A DNA stretch of 34,246 nt from Bacteriovoracaceae bacterium (GTDB lineage Bacteria; Bdellovibrionota; Bacteriovoracia; Bacteriovoracales; Bacteriovoracaceae): the NCBI GenBank assembly GCA_017858255.1, contig JAFMBV010000031.1:1-34246 (forward strand), given 5' to 3'. Below, piece after piece: positions 8,745 to 18,958 of the stretch. The notes under the pieces were generated by a model. The model worked only from the letters and a program-made list of their open reading frames with translations, searched no databases and was not told the DNA's origin. The translations under genes and the position numbers were made by a program. Positions within the stretch are counted from its first letter, which is position 1. Each line of letters opens with the position of its first letter.

Positions 8745-9957
8745 TCAATTTAACAAGCTTGGCCTTAGCGAGTCCTTACTTAATCAAGTAAAGGAAAAAG
8801 GTTACACCGTTCCTACGCCTATACAGTTACAAGCAATACCTCCACTTTTGGAAGGACGAGACCTACTGGGAATAGCACAAACTGGCTCTGGTAAAACAGC
8901 TGCCTTTTCTCTTCCTATTTTGGAGCTCTTTTCTCGCAACAGACAAACAGTGAAAGCTAACCACGTACGCTCTCTTATACTCTCTCCCACTAGAGAACTT
9001 GCTACACAAATTGAAAACAATATCAAAGAGTATGGGAGTGGTTTAGAGCTTAGTTCAAAGGTCGTATTTGGCGGCGTTGGAAAAGGGCCACAAGTCGATG
9101 CCATAGAGCTAGGTCTTGATATTCTTGTCGCCACACCAGGTCGTCTTCTTGACCTTATAGATCGAGGTCATTTAAATTTTAGCGAATTAGAAATTTTTGT
9201 CCTTGATGAAGCAGACATGATGCTTGATATGGGTTTTTTAGGTGATGTAAAGAAAGTTATTTCTTTTCTACCTACAAAAAAACAAACACTACTTTTTTCT
9301 GCGACAATGCCTCCCGCAATAGAAGAGCTTGCTAGTGATTTATTAATAAATCCGGTCAAAGTTAAGGTGAATGAAGAATCGTCAATCGTAGATACGATTG
9401 AACAAAAAATTTATTCACTCGAAAAGTCTAACAAAGGCTATCTGCTAAACGCATTACTAGAAGATGCAAGTTTTAGTTCAGTGCTACTTTTTTGTAAAAC
9501 AAAGTTTGGAGCTGATAAGATCATTGAACAACTGGAGAAAATACCTGTTACCTGCGCTGCTATACACAGTAGGAAAGCACAGGGAGAAAGAGAGCTTGCT
9601 CTTGAAAACTTCAGGCAAGGAAAGATTCGCGTTCTCGTCGCCACAGATATAGCGGCTCGAGGAATTGATATTAAAAACGTAAGTCACGTAATTAATTATA
9701 ACCTTCCAGAAGATCCAAAAAGCTATATTCACAGAATCGGAAGAACTGGTCGAGCTGGAGAAAAAGGAATTGCCATTTCTTTTTACGTTGAGTCTGAAGC
9801 CAAAATGCTCAAGAATATTGAGGTAGCATCAAAACAAAAGTTTACGATTGACTCTAATCAACCCTTTCACAAAGACTTCTCTCTCGCTGCTCCTAAGACC
9901 GATAAAAAAAGCAAAGGCAAGCAAAGAAAAAAGAACAAATCTAAAAGCAGACGATAA
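8731..9957 (+). CDS. DEAD-box ATP-dependent RNA helicase (RhlE/SrmB-like)
   Basis: The 408-residue cytoplasmic protein has the full DEAD-box set: Q motif GYTVPTPIQ (24-32), Walker A AQTGSGKT (49-56), PTREL (86-90), ATPGR (134-138), DEAD (159-162), SAT (190-192), then in domain 2 ATDIAARGID and HRIGRTGRAG. It unwinds short RNA duplexes using ATP, in ribosome assembly, mRNA decay or cold adaptation. The C-terminal tail from about residue 388 is strongly basic (KSKGKQRKKNKSKSRR), as in RhlE-type helicases, and should bind RNA non-specifically. No in-frame start lies upstream of 8731 because a stop occurs at 8719. It appears monocistronic and is divergent from the metalloprotease gene. Confidence 0.93.
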   Translation: MSISDQFNKLGLSESLLNQVKEKGYTVPTPIQLQAIPPLLEGRDLLGIAQTGSGKTAAFSLPILELFSRNRQTVKANHVRSLILSPTRELATQIENNIKEYGSGLELSSKVVFGGVGKGPQVDAIELGLDILVATPGRLLDLIDRGHLNFSELEIFVLDEADMMLDMGFLGDVKKVISFLPTKKQTLLFSATMPPAIEELASDLLINPVKVKVNEESSIVDTIEQKIYSLEKSNKGYLLNALLEDASFSSVLLFCKTKFGADKIIEQLEKIPVTCAAIHSRKAQGERELALENFRQGKIRVLVATDIAARGIDIKNVSHVINYNLPEDPKSYIHRIGRTGRAGEKGIAISFYVESEAKMLKNIEVASKQKFTIDSNQPFHKDFSLAAPKTDKKSKGKQRKKNKSKSRR

Positions 9958-10338
9958 CTTTAGACTTTCTCTATAAAATGTCGGCCATATCCTAAATTGG
10001 ATTTACTTTCATGGGTTGTTTTACAAAACGAAGCCTGTTACCCATCTATAATGAATTTCAACTTCCGGTATTTTTACCAAAAAATGAGTTAAATTACTGA
10101 GATTACTAAAATCTAGAGTATTTCAATCTAAGAAGTAAACATTCTCAGCGGATTAAAATTCTAATGTTCTATTTTTATCATAAATTATATTACAACGCGC
10201 ATGTGAGGAAGCATCATCTTGAAAGTCTTTTTCTATGTATCGCTGTGTCATTTTATGTACTTACAGCACTAAATTCAATACATTGATCTTCAATAAAATA
10301 CTCAATCTTACGGCCCTCCTTAATTAAAAGGCGACACC
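9958..10338 (+). other. Intergenic region before the alpha-2-macroglobulin operon
   Basis: This 381-base AT-rich stretch contains no intact gene. It must hold the promoter of the alpha-2-macroglobulin/pbpC operon, but I see no convincing -35/-10 pair. AAGGCG precedes the ATG at 10339. On the minus strand two short frames lie end to end (10253-10306 and 10153-10251), which could be remnants of a small decayed gene. Confidence 0.5.
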
Positions 10339-13300
10339 ATGAAAAAATTTGGTTTTCTTATTTCCTCACTAACTCTTATTTCTGCTTTTCTCATTTGGGA
10401 TCAATTTTATTATTGGTCAGGGCCTCTGGAGTTTCTTAAAGACGACTTCACTCTCTACTCTACAGTAGCCATCTTTGTGTTTGTGGCGATTCTTAACCTC
10501 CTTACCTGGAAATACCCTCAGCGGTTTTCCCCCTTATGGTCACAAATTGGAAGAAATATCAAAAATAAAAACTTCTTTATCACTGCGATCTTGGCCGGAG
10601 GGCTTGGTGCTCTACAGTTTTTTAATCCCTACCTGCTTCCACCGATTGTCTCCTCAGTTATAGGAACAATTCTCTGCCTTCTTATTATTCATACTCTCTT
10701 TACAGAAACTGGCCCTTACAAAGGATTTGTTGGTGAATTTAACTATCAAAAGCCAAACTGGGCCATAAGAGCCTTTAAAAAAGGGGGATTGAAATCTTTC
10801 TTAACGAATTTAAATAAGAAATTCTTGGTAGGTCTCGTTTTAATCGCCATTTTAACAGCAGGTATTTTCAATTTTTACAATAATAGACCGCAGCCTAAAG
10901 AGCCGGAGAAACTAAGTTTTAGTTTTTATGAACCAGGTCCAACGAGGCTAAGTAAGAGTAGTAACGGAGAGGTAAAGGAGCGAATCGCTGAACTCCAGAT
11001 CCGCTTTGATAAATCAGTTGCTCCTATTGAACTGGTAGGGAAGTCCTTTAGTGAAGATACTCCTCGTCTCTTTCCGGAAATTAAAGGAACCTGGAAGTGG
11101 ATAAGTGATCAGTTACTTTCATTCACTCCGTCTGAAAAATGGATATTAGGAGAGAAGTACCACTTCCAGCTCTCAAACCTCAAGCTTCCCAAGAGATATA
11201 CAAAAGCAAAAACGGAAGATGAATTTACCATAAAAGAACTCAAGATTAATGTTGATAATAAAGAGTTCTATGAGGACCCAAGGGACCCTAAAATAAATAA
11301 AGCAATTTTCACTTTAAGCTTCAATTATCCCGTTGACCAAAAAAATCTCCAAGAATCGATTGTCCTTAAAAAAATCGAGTACGCAAAATCATCAAAAGAG
11401 GGTGACCTCCTTGTGGATGCCGCCAAAGTTCAGGCCGAGAGTCCAGTAAAGTTTAAAGTTATTTTTGATGACCTAGGCTACAAAGCTCATATCCACACTG
11501 AGTCTCTCTCAATCCCTAAACACAGTGCTCGCGTAAACCTAAAGCTCCTGCCTGGAATTAAGTCGACTTTCAAAGGGACTAGCACTGACTATCAGGTGGA
11601 CTCTTATGTTGATCTGCCAGGTATGTTTGATTACTTTAATATTGAAGACGCTGATCTTAAAATTGTTGAAAATGAGAAAGCTGTACCAGAGCACGTTGGA
11701 GTTCTTCAATTCTCTGCAGGAGTTTACCCTTCTTCTCTAAAAGGAAAGATACGTCTCTATGAGCTTCCAAAAGTGATGAAAGTAGAGGGAAGAAAAATAA
11801 GACACTGGTCTGAGCACACGGCCTCTGCCCTTGGAATGAGTAGAAGTGAACTCATCGAAAGAAAACCAGTTTTCCTTGAAAACTCTCAAGAATTTCCAAA
11901 ACTACACTCTTTTATGTTTGAACTAAAGCCTTCTACTTACTACATCCTCTCTATTGAAAAAGGTATTAAGTCTGCCTCAGGCTTTGTTCTCGCTGATACC
12001 TTCGAAAAAGTAATTTATGCTAGCCCTTTCCCAAAGAAACTTAAACTTATGCACGACGGTAATATTCTAAGTTTATCTGGAGAGAAGAAACTTAATATCT
12101 ACAGTACGAATGTTCGAGAAATTGAAGTGGAAATTGGCCAACTTCTTGGTGATCAAGTTCAACATATCCTTACTCAAACCAATGGAGATTATGCGAATCC
12201 ACGCTTTCGAAATGAGTATCAATTCAGTAAAGAAAATCTCGCCCATTTCGAACGAACAAAAATCAAAGTTTTGCATGCAAGTGATAAGAAACCCAGTTAT
12301 TCCGTTCTAAATTTTTCAAAATACCTCAGACGAAAAATTCAAGGAAAAAAAACGCAGGGTATATTCTTTGTTAAAGTAAAAGATACAAGAAATAGGGGAT
12401 TAACCGATCAACGACTTATTGTTGTAAGTGACCTCGGCGTTGTTATGAAAATGGATGTCTCAGGAGATCATCACTTCTTTGTTCAGTCTCTTAGTTCAGG
12501 CAAACCCGTTGCCAATGCTCTCATCCAAATTGTCGGAAATAACGGATTATCAATGTCCTCAACAATGACTGACTCAAGAGGCTATGGTGAAGTCCCTAAT
12601 CTTGAAAAGGATATTTCACGTCCTCGTTACGCTAGAGGCATTCTTATTAAGAAAGGTGAAGACCTGGCATACCTTAAGTATAAAGACTTCAACACCAATC
12701 TCGACAACTCGCGCTTTATGGTTGGAGGTATCAGTAACTCTAGGGCCAAGGATTCATTAAGGGGCTATCTTTTCAGTGACAGAGGGATCTATCGTCCAGG
12801 TGAGGAAGTTCGTGTTGGTATTATTGTAAAAGGCGGCCAATGGGACAAGAGCCTACTCGGCATCCCAGTGGACATTGTTGTTACTAACTCTCAAGGCAAA
12901 TCCATAGTTAAAAAGGAGAGGGTTCTCACAAGGAAAGGCTTAGATGACCTGATCTTTAATCTGCGAAGGGGAGCTCCAACAGGTTCCTATACAGCAAAAG
13001 TTTTTAACTTCTATGGGAATAACCGTAAGCACAACAGAACACTTATTGGTAGTGTAGATTTTAAGGTAGAAGAGTTTCTTCCTGATCGCTTGAAAATTTC
13101 AAGTATCTTTAACAAGACGAAATCTTCAGGCTGGATTTCTCCGGAAGACCTTAAAGCGGAGGTTAACCTCCAGAACTTATTTGGATTTCCCGCTAGCGGC
13201 AATGAAGTAAGAGCAAAGTATAAGATAACACCAGTCTCTCTCTTCTTTTCAAAGTATAGAGACTTTAGATTTGATAACCCAACAAAGTCATTTTCAAGCT

Positions 13301-16300
13301 ACTCAGAGGATTTAAATAACTCTCAAACAGATGATAGTGGTAACACAGCATTTAATCTACCTCTTGAAAAATTTGCTAAGAAAGTCTTTCGCTTAAGCTT
13401 CTTTGCAGAGGGCTTTGAAAAAGGTAGTGGTCGTTCTGTTACGGCTAAAACATCAGCTCTTGTTTCTCCCTATAACTATCTTATTGGTCTTAAAAGTATT
13501 GATGATTATTCCTACATTAAGAGAGAGGATAAGCGTACGGTTGAATTTATTGCCATTGATTCCGACCTGAACCCAATCTCCCCAAAGGGACTCACCATTC
13601 GGTTTATTGAGAAAAAGTACGTTAATGTTTTAACTAAGAGACCAAACGGTAGCTTTGGATATGAATCTCAGCTAAAAAAAGACGTTCTTTATAAGAAGCC
13701 TTTCATTATTGAAAAAGTGGCTAAAAAAATGGTCCTTGATACCTCTAATGCTGGTGACTTTATTGTTCAAGTAAGGGACGACAAGGAGAACCTCTTCTCC
13801 TCTTTTGAGTACACCGTTATCGGTGCCAGAGACCTGTCTCGTTCTCTATCAAGAAACGCTGAACTCAAAATAAAACTGAATAAAAAGGACTACGCACAGG
13901 GAGATACTATCGAATTGGAGATTAGGTCCGCCTATGTTGGCCGGGGCCTGATAACCATTGAAAGAGACAAGGTTTACGACTTTGTATGGTTCAATCAAAA
14001 TCAAAAGACGACAACTCAACGTATTGTCATTCCCTCTAATTTAGAAGGAAACGCTTATCTGAATGTCACTCTTCTGCGGAGTAAAGATAGTGATCAAATC
14101 TACACCCTTCCATTAAGCCACGGAGTTGAACCCTTCACTATTAGTAAAGACTCAAGAAGAGAGGAGATAGATCTCTCAGTGAAGGAACTCTATAAACCTG
14201 GCCAAAGAGTGGATGTAAAATATTCGACCTCTTCAAATAGTGACGTGATCCTCTATGCTGTTAATGAAGGTATACTCCAATTTGCCAATTATAAAAAACC
14301 AAACCCCCTAGACTATTACTTTCGTAAAAAATCTCTAGAGGTCAATACTTATCAAATTCTTGATCGTCTCTTACCTGAGTATGGAAGAGCCGTCAGGAAC
14401 CTCGCTCCTGGTGGTGGGTACGGTGCTTTATCAGAACAGCTCAATCCTTTTAACAGAAAATTGAAGAAACCAGTTGCCTACTGGTCAGGTCCATTAAAAG
14501 CGGGACCAGCGAAAAAGACTTGGAGTTTCAGGGTGCCCGAACATTTCAATGGCTCCCTTAAGTTCTTTGCTGTGGCCGTAGGCAAGCAGACCCTTGGTTC
14601 ACAAAGCGAAGCTGCAAAAGTTCGTGCAGACATGATCTTAACACCGAATGTTCTTACCTTTGCTGCTCCTGGAGATCAATTTGATATTCCTGTTGGAGTC
14701 TTTAATAATATCGAGAATAAAGAGAAAGCGCACGATATCACCTTAAAACTTAGCCACTCACCGAGCTTAAGCTTGATCGTCCCCAGTCAAAAGATGATTA
14801 AGATCAACGTGCCCGCTCGCAAAGATAAAACTCAGTCATACTCCCTTAAGGCGCTCACAAACCTTGGTAATGCCAACCTTACATTTACGGCCAATAGCTC
14901 TGCTCTCGAAAATGCCATTACTGAAACAATGAGCATTAGGCCAGCCACTGCCTACTCTACAGACTTTAAAATGGGTGTAATGGAAGACTCTAAGTTAGAG
15001 ATTCCAATCAAGAGAAAGATTTATTCTCAATACGCTCAAGGGAAAATCGTTCTTGGTCTAAGCCCACTTGCTCTTTCAGAGTTCCTGATCAGTTACCTCG
15101 ATAAGAACCCTTATGGCTGTTCAGAGCAGCTAGTCAGTAAGGCCTTTCCTCATCTCCTAAGCAGCCTAGATGACAAAAAATTTAAAGGAGAAGCACAGAT
15201 TTATATTGAAAAAACCATACAAGCTTTAAGGTCACGACAAAATGATGATGGGAGTATCAAACTCTATCCCTCTAATATAGGCCACTCTATCTTTGCAACC
15301 CTTTATACGCTTCATTTTCTTATTGAAGCCGATGAAAGAGGCTTAAAAATTGATCAACGTTTCAAAAAACGTGTTGCTGGTTTCTTGAAAGGAAGCTTAA
15401 AGAACCTGAAAGATAGTTATCTATTGGGCTATGCAATTTACCTACTGACAAGAACTGAAGTTATCACTACCGCTTATCTAAGTGATATCAATCCCATAGT
15501 AGAGGATATTGTCGCCAAGATTGAAAATAAGGAAACTTTAAGTAAAGGTGATAGTCTTACTCTTCTTCATGTTGCTTCTTCTTATAAGCTTTTGATGAAT
15601 GAGAAAAAAGCCCGTGAACTTTTAAGGAACTTTCGTCTTGATCTTAAAACGGAAAACTACATAGACTCGTATTACAATCCTATCGTTAAGCAAATGCGTC
15701 TTGTTGGTTTACTGGCCAAGCACTTTCCCAAGAGGGCAGCGACCATAGATCCTAAAAAGCTAATGGTTCTCTTCAAAGCTCAGAAACGCCACTTCAACAC
15801 CCTAAGTTCTTCTTATACTCTTCTTGGTCTCGAAGACCTTAGAAGCTTTATGAATCGAGGTTTAAGTAAGAATCTCGTGGTAAAACAAGCTTTTGTTGAC
15901 GATAAGGGCAAGTTCCGCTTTGAAACTATTAAGGGCAGTAAAGGAAAGTATAAATTTTCTTCAAGTGCATCAAAAATAGTCGTTGAGAGTTCAGACTCTA
16001 CAACTCTTTTTTGGAGTTTCTATCACTCAGGCTTTTCTCTTCCAGGCTCTGAACTAAAAAGTAGAGGCATTGAAGTTTTTAAGGAAATTCTAGATAAGGA
16101 CGGCAAGGCCATTTCAAATGTTGGTCAAGGTGATATCGTTACTGTCAAAATCAAGTTTAGAACGACCAATGACAAAAGCCTTCGCAATACAGCGATCGTT
16201 GATCTCTTACCTGCAGGCTTTGAGAATATTCTTGATAGAGAAAAAGACATGTCTCCTCAAGGAGCTCTTGGTTATACTAGTGACTTTATTAATGTGAGAG

Positions 16301-16473
16301 AAGATAGAATCATTAGCTACGGCAAAATCTCAAAAACTATGCAAGAGTTCTCTTACAAAATAAAGGCCGTCAATACTGGAACATTTCAAGTTCCAGGGAC
16401 CTTAGTGGAGGATCTCTACGACCAAGAGCATATCGCTCTAGGAAAAAGCTCTACGATTATTGTTGTAAAATAA
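10339..16473 (+). CDS. Bacterial alpha-2-macroglobulin with N-terminal membrane domain
   Basis: This 2044-residue protein is the bacterial counterpart of the macroglobulin protease trap. When an attacking protease cuts the bait region, a reactive thioester links it covalently. The thioester motif CSEQ is present at residues 1594-1597 in NPYGCSEQLVSKAF, so the protein should be trap-competent. A typical macroglobulin-domain signature SDRGIYRPGEEV lies near residue 815. The alpha-helical thioester domain follows the Cys (about 1590-1860), then a C-terminal receptor-binding-like beta domain. Residues 1-185 form about five membrane helices (about 4-20, 40-57, 79-95, 100-121, 162-180) instead of the lipoprotein signal found in E. 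coli YfhM, so the trap is held in the inner membrane facing the periplasm. pbpC follows with no gap. The pairing fits emergency repair: the trap stops proteases that enter a damaged envelope while PBP1C patches peptidoglycan. Confidence 0.9.
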   Translation: MKKFGFLISSLTLISAFLIWDQFYYWSGPLEFLKDDFTLYSTVAIFVFVAILNLLTWKYPQRFSPLWSQIGRNIKNKNFFITAILAGGLGALQFFNPYLLPPIVSSVIGTILCLLIIHTLFTETGPYKGFVGEFNYQKPNWAIRAFKKGGLKSFLTNLNKKFLVGLVLIAILTAGIFNFYNNRPQPKEPEKLSFSFYEPGPTRLSKSSNGEVKERIAELQIRFDKSVAPIELVGKSFSEDTPRLFPEIKGTWKWISDQLLSFTPSEKWILGEKYHFQLSNLKLPKRYTKAKTEDEFTIKELKINVDNKEFYEDPRDPKINKAIFTLSFNYPVDQKNLQESIVLKKIEYAKSSKEGDLLVDAAKVQAESPVKFKVIFDDLGYKAHIHTESLSIPKHSARVNLKLLPGIKSTFKGTSTDYQVDSYVDLPGMFDYFNIEDADLKIVENEKAVPEHVGVLQFSAGVYPSSLKGKIRLYELPKVMKVEGRKIRHWSEHTASALGMSRSELIERKPVFLENSQEFPKLHSFMFELKPSTYYILSIEKGIKSASGFVLADTFEKVIYASPFPKKLKLMHDGNILSLSGEKKLNIYSTNVREIEVEIGQLLGDQVQHILTQTNGDYANPRFRNEYQFSKENLAHFERTKIKVLHASDKKPSYSVLNFSKYLRRKIQGKKTQGIFFVKVKDTRNRGLTDQRLIVVSDLGVVMKMDVSGDHHFFVQSLSSGKPVANALIQIVGNNGLSMSSTMTDSRGYGEVPNLEKDISRPRYARGILIKKGEDLAYLKYKDFNTNLDNSRFMVGGISNSRAKDSLRGYLFSDRGIYRPGEEVRVGIIVKGGQWDKSLLGIPVDIVVTNSQGKSIVKKERVLTRKGLDDLIFNLRRGAPTGSYTAKVFNFYGNNRKHNRTLIGSVDFKVEEFLPDRLKISSIFNKTKSSGWISPEDLKAEVNLQNLFGFPASGNEVRAKYKITPVSLFFSKYRDFRFDNPTKSFSSYSEDLNNSQTDDSGNTAFNLPLEKFAKKVFRLSFFAEGFEKGSGRSVTAKTSALVSPYNYLIGLKSIDDYSYIKREDKRTVEFIAIDSDLNPISPKGLTIRFIEKKYVNVLTKRPNGSFGYESQLKKDVLYKKPFIIEKVAKKMVLDTSNAGDFIVQVRDDKENLFSSFEYTVIGARDLSRSLSRNAELKIKLNKKDYAQGDTIELEIRSAYVGRGLITIERDKVYDFVWFNQNQKTTTQRIVIPSNLEGNAYLNVTLLRSKDSDQIYTLPLSHGVEPFTISKDSRREEIDLSVKELYKPGQRVDVKYSTSSNSDVILYAVNEGILQFANYKKPNPLDYYFRKKSLEVNTYQILDRLLPEYGRAVRNLAPGGGYGALSEQLNPFNRKLKKPVAYWSGPLKAGPAKKTWSFRVPEHFNGSLKFFAVAVGKQTLGSQSEAAKVRADMILTPNVLTFAAPGDQFDIPVGVFNNIENKEKAHDITLKLSHSPSLSLIVPSQKMIKINVPARKDKTQSYSLKALTNLGNANLTFTANSSALENAITETMSIRPATAYSTDFKMGVMEDSKLEIPIKRKIYSQYAQGKIVLGLSPLALSEFLISYLDKNPYGCSEQLVSKAFPHLLSSLDDKKFKGEAQIYIEKTIQALRSRQNDDGSIKLYPSNIGHSIFATLYTLHFLIEADERGLKIDQRFKKRVAGFLKGSLKNLKDSYLLGYAIYLLTRTEVITTAYLSDINPIVEDIVAKIENKETLSKGDSLTLLHVASSYKLLMNEKKARELLRNFRLDLKTENYIDSYYNPIVKQMRLVGLLAKHFPKRAATIDPKKLMVLFKAQKRHFNTLSSSYTLLGLEDLRSFMNRGLSKNLVVKQAFVDDKGKFRFETIKGSKGKYKFSSSASKIVVESSDSTTLFWSFYHSGFSLPGSELKSRGIEVFKEILDKDGKAISNVGQGDIVTVKIKFRTTNDKSLRNTAIVDLLPAGFENILDREKDMSPQGALGYTSDFINVREDRIISYGKISKTMQEFSYKIKAVNTGTFQVPGTLVEDLYDQEHIALGKSSTIIVVK

Positions 16474-18774
16474 GTGAGTAAACTTTTTATAAGCCTATTC
16501 ACTTTGTTCTTACTGTTACCGGCCTGTGATTTTTCCGCAGGCCCACTATCACTTGAATATTCTCAATCTCGTCAGGTTTTTGATAGTACTGGTAAACTTC
16601 TTCGCTTAACTCTAAGTGACGATGACCAATATCGATTATGGGTATCTACTAATAAGACACCTAATCAACTTAAGGAAGCATTCTTGTTTAAAGAGGATCG
16701 CTATTTCTATTGGCATCCGGGATTTAATCCTATCAGTCTTTTTCGCTCGTTCTTCCAACTTCTCTACCAAGCTAAGCCCGATGCAGGAGCTTCAACAATT
16801 ACAATGCAACTCGCGAGGCTTCACTATAAGATTCATACACGCTCAGTTTTAGGAAAGATCAAGCAAATCGCGGCTGCCTACTGGATTGAAATTCTCTATA
16901 CAAAAGATGAAATTCTAGAAGGCTATTTAAATCTCGCGCCATTTGGACGTAACATTCAAGGTGTGAAAGCTGCGAGTCGTATTTATTTCAGAAAATCTTT
17001 AAAGCAATTAAGCCTACTTGAAATATTCTTTCTTAGTTCAATCCCTCAGAGACCCTCTATTCTTAACAGTGTTCAAGTCTTGGCACCTCTACCTGAAAGC
17101 ATTAAGGAGTCGAGTTCCAAGCTCTACCGTGCCTATTCTCAAAAGGAGAAAATAGAAGTTCTTGATGACCTTCTGAAACTTCCCTATATGATTCACGGTG
17201 TGAAAAGCATTGCTTTTGAAGCACCTCATTTTAGTGATCAAATTTTAAGGCGAACAACTGAAGCAGATATCTATGGCTCCATAGACCTTTCTCAACAAAA
17301 AATTTTGGCAAAAACTCTTTATGATTATATTGAAAAGAGGAAGAAAGAAGGTATTCAAAATGCTTCACTTGTTTTGATTAATTACAAAACAATGAAAATC
17401 AAAGCAATGCTTGGTTCAAAAGATTTTTTTAATAATAAGATATTTGGCCAAGTTAATGGTGTTATTTCTCAACGAAGTCCCGGCTCCACTCTAAAACCAC
17501 TTATTTATGCCATGGCGATGGAACAGGGAGTTATTATTCCGGAGTCAATTGTCTTTGATGCTCCCTTAAGCTTCAGAACACCTGAAAACTATGATCAGGT
17601 CTTTAGAGGCCCCATGAGTGCAAAAAATGCTCTCATTACTAGCCGTAATGTACCTGCTGTTTATCTCGCTAGCCTTCTTTCAAAGCCAAACCTCTTTGAA
17701 TTCTTAGGTCGTCTCTATCCTGGAAAGTTCTCTGAAACAAATAACTACGGTTCTTCTCTGGCCCTTGGAGGGGCCGAGTTCTCTCTCCTAGAATTGACTA
17801 AGCTATATGCTATGTTTGCTAATAAAGGTCAGTTTAAAAATATAAGCTGGTTGAAGGATGAAGCTGTAGGGGTTGGACCTCTCCTTCTAAAGCCTGAAGC
17901 TATAGCTATGATGATGGAGGTCTTGAGTCACAATCAAAGACCTGGTCTCCACTATGATAAGAACTATGTCTTGAAAGGTGCAGACGTCTATTGGAAGACT
18001 GGTACAAGTTTTGGCTTTAGGGATGCTTGGAGTGTCGGTATTGTGGGTCCCTATATCTTAGGAGTTTGGGTTGGCAATTTTTCTGGCCTTGGTAATTCAA
18101 GCTTGATTGGCGCAACAGCCGCAGCTCCGCTCTTCTTTGAGGCCATAGATAAGCTTGAAATACCAATTCACTATGATGATCTTCACGCCATTCACGAAAA
18201 TATAACTGAAGTTGAAGTTTGTGCAGTTTCAGGCTTTTTGCCTCAGAAATTCTGTCCCCATAAGAAACTAAGCCTATTCTATCCTGGAATATCTCCTATT
18301 AAGAAGTGTGCAGTTCATCGAAGAATCGAAATTAATATGAAGTCAGGCTTACGTGCCTGCACGGAGACTGTCGAGAAGACACGAAAGAGTATCGTTGAGG
18401 TTTGGCCCAGCCACATAATGGAAATATTCAACAAACTTGGAATTCCACGAAAACCACTGCCTCCCTTTGGACTGGAGTGCAATAGGCAAGGGCTTAAGTC
18501 TATTGGCGCTGCTCCTATAATTTTAAAACCGCATAGAGGTCTTAAATACACTTTTAGAAAGTCTGAAAAACAACATCTTATTGTCTTTAAGGCACAGGCC
18601 GATAATTCTGCAGTCAAGCTACACTGGTACGTAGATAATTCCTTTCTAGGTAGCTTTAAAGGGAAGCAAGAAGTTTACTGGAAAGCAAGGCCTGGCAAAT
18701 TCAAAGTAAGAGTAGTCGATGATTTAGGACGGCAAGCAAATAGAAGTTTAACTGTTCTGTATCTAGATAATTAA
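16474..18774 (+). CDS. pbpC: Penicillin-binding protein 1C (peptidoglycan glycosyltransferase)
   Basis: The 766-residue protein starts at GTG directly after the TAA of the macroglobulin gene, so translation is probably coupled. The N-terminus has a lipobox-like LLLPAC (Cys18), unusual for PBP1C, which is normally anchored by a membrane helix. The glycosyltransferase 51 domain (about 55-235) includes FKEDRYFYWHPG with catalytic Glu74 and GASTITMQLAR. The transpeptidase-like domain has the three expected motifs: STLK with Ser338, SRN at 390-392, and KTG at 508-510. A cysteine-containing linker (about 580-625) and a C-terminal beta-sandwich of the BiPBP_C type (about 675-766) complete the PBP1C layout. 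It polymerises glycan strands from lipid II in the periplasm; in E. coli PBP1C the transpeptidase activity is weak. Confidence 0.93.
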   Translation: MSKLFISLFTLFLLLPACDFSAGPLSLEYSQSRQVFDSTGKLLRLTLSDDDQYRLWVSTNKTPNQLKEAFLFKEDRYFYWHPGFNPISLFRSFFQLLYQAKPDAGASTITMQLARLHYKIHTRSVLGKIKQIAAAYWIEILYTKDEILEGYLNLAPFGRNIQGVKAASRIYFRKSLKQLSLLEIFFLSSIPQRPSILNSVQVLAPLPESIKESSSKLYRAYSQKEKIEVLDDLLKLPYMIHGVKSIAFEAPHFSDQILRRTTEADIYGSIDLSQQKILAKTLYDYIEKRKKEGIQNASLVLINYKTMKIKAMLGSKDFFNNKIFGQVNGVISQRSPGSTLKPLIYAMAMEQGVIIPESIVFDAPLSFRTPENYDQVFRGPMSAKNALITSRNVPAVYLASLLSKPNLFEFLGRLYPGKFSETNNYGSSLALGGAEFSLLELTKLYAMFANKGQFKNISWLKDEAVGVGPLLLKPEAIAMMMEVLSHNQRPGLHYDKNYVLKGADVYWKTGTSFGFRDAWSVGIVGPYILGVWVGNFSGLGNSSLIGATAAAPLFFEAIDKLEIPIHYDDLHAIHENITEVEVCAVSGFLPQKFCPHKKLSLFYPGISPIKKCAVHRRIEINMKSGLRACTETVEKTRKSIVEVWPSHIMEIFNKLGIPRKPLPPFGLECNRQGLKSIGAAPIILKPHRGLKYTFRKSEKQHLIVFKAQADNSAVKLHWYVDNSFLGSFKGKQEVYWKARPGKFKVRVVDDLGRQANRSLTVLYLDN

Positions 18775-18958
18775 GATATTTTTGTATTCCAAATTAGCGC
18801 CGGTTAAGCTCAACTGAATACCTTAGATGGTCTCGTCGTCATTAGTTGGCGGGATGAATCTCTCTCTTCACATTTATGACAAGAATCATCTCCGTTGCTC
18901 TCAGCACTCATTTTCCATTCCATTTATATATGAAAAGTTGAAGGAGAAAGGAGTGTTT

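Noticed and set aside
18827-18958. Longer start for the small membrane peptide
   Set aside because: The extra 44 residues have no ribosome-binding site and look non-coding; AGGAG correctly precedes the ATG at 18959.
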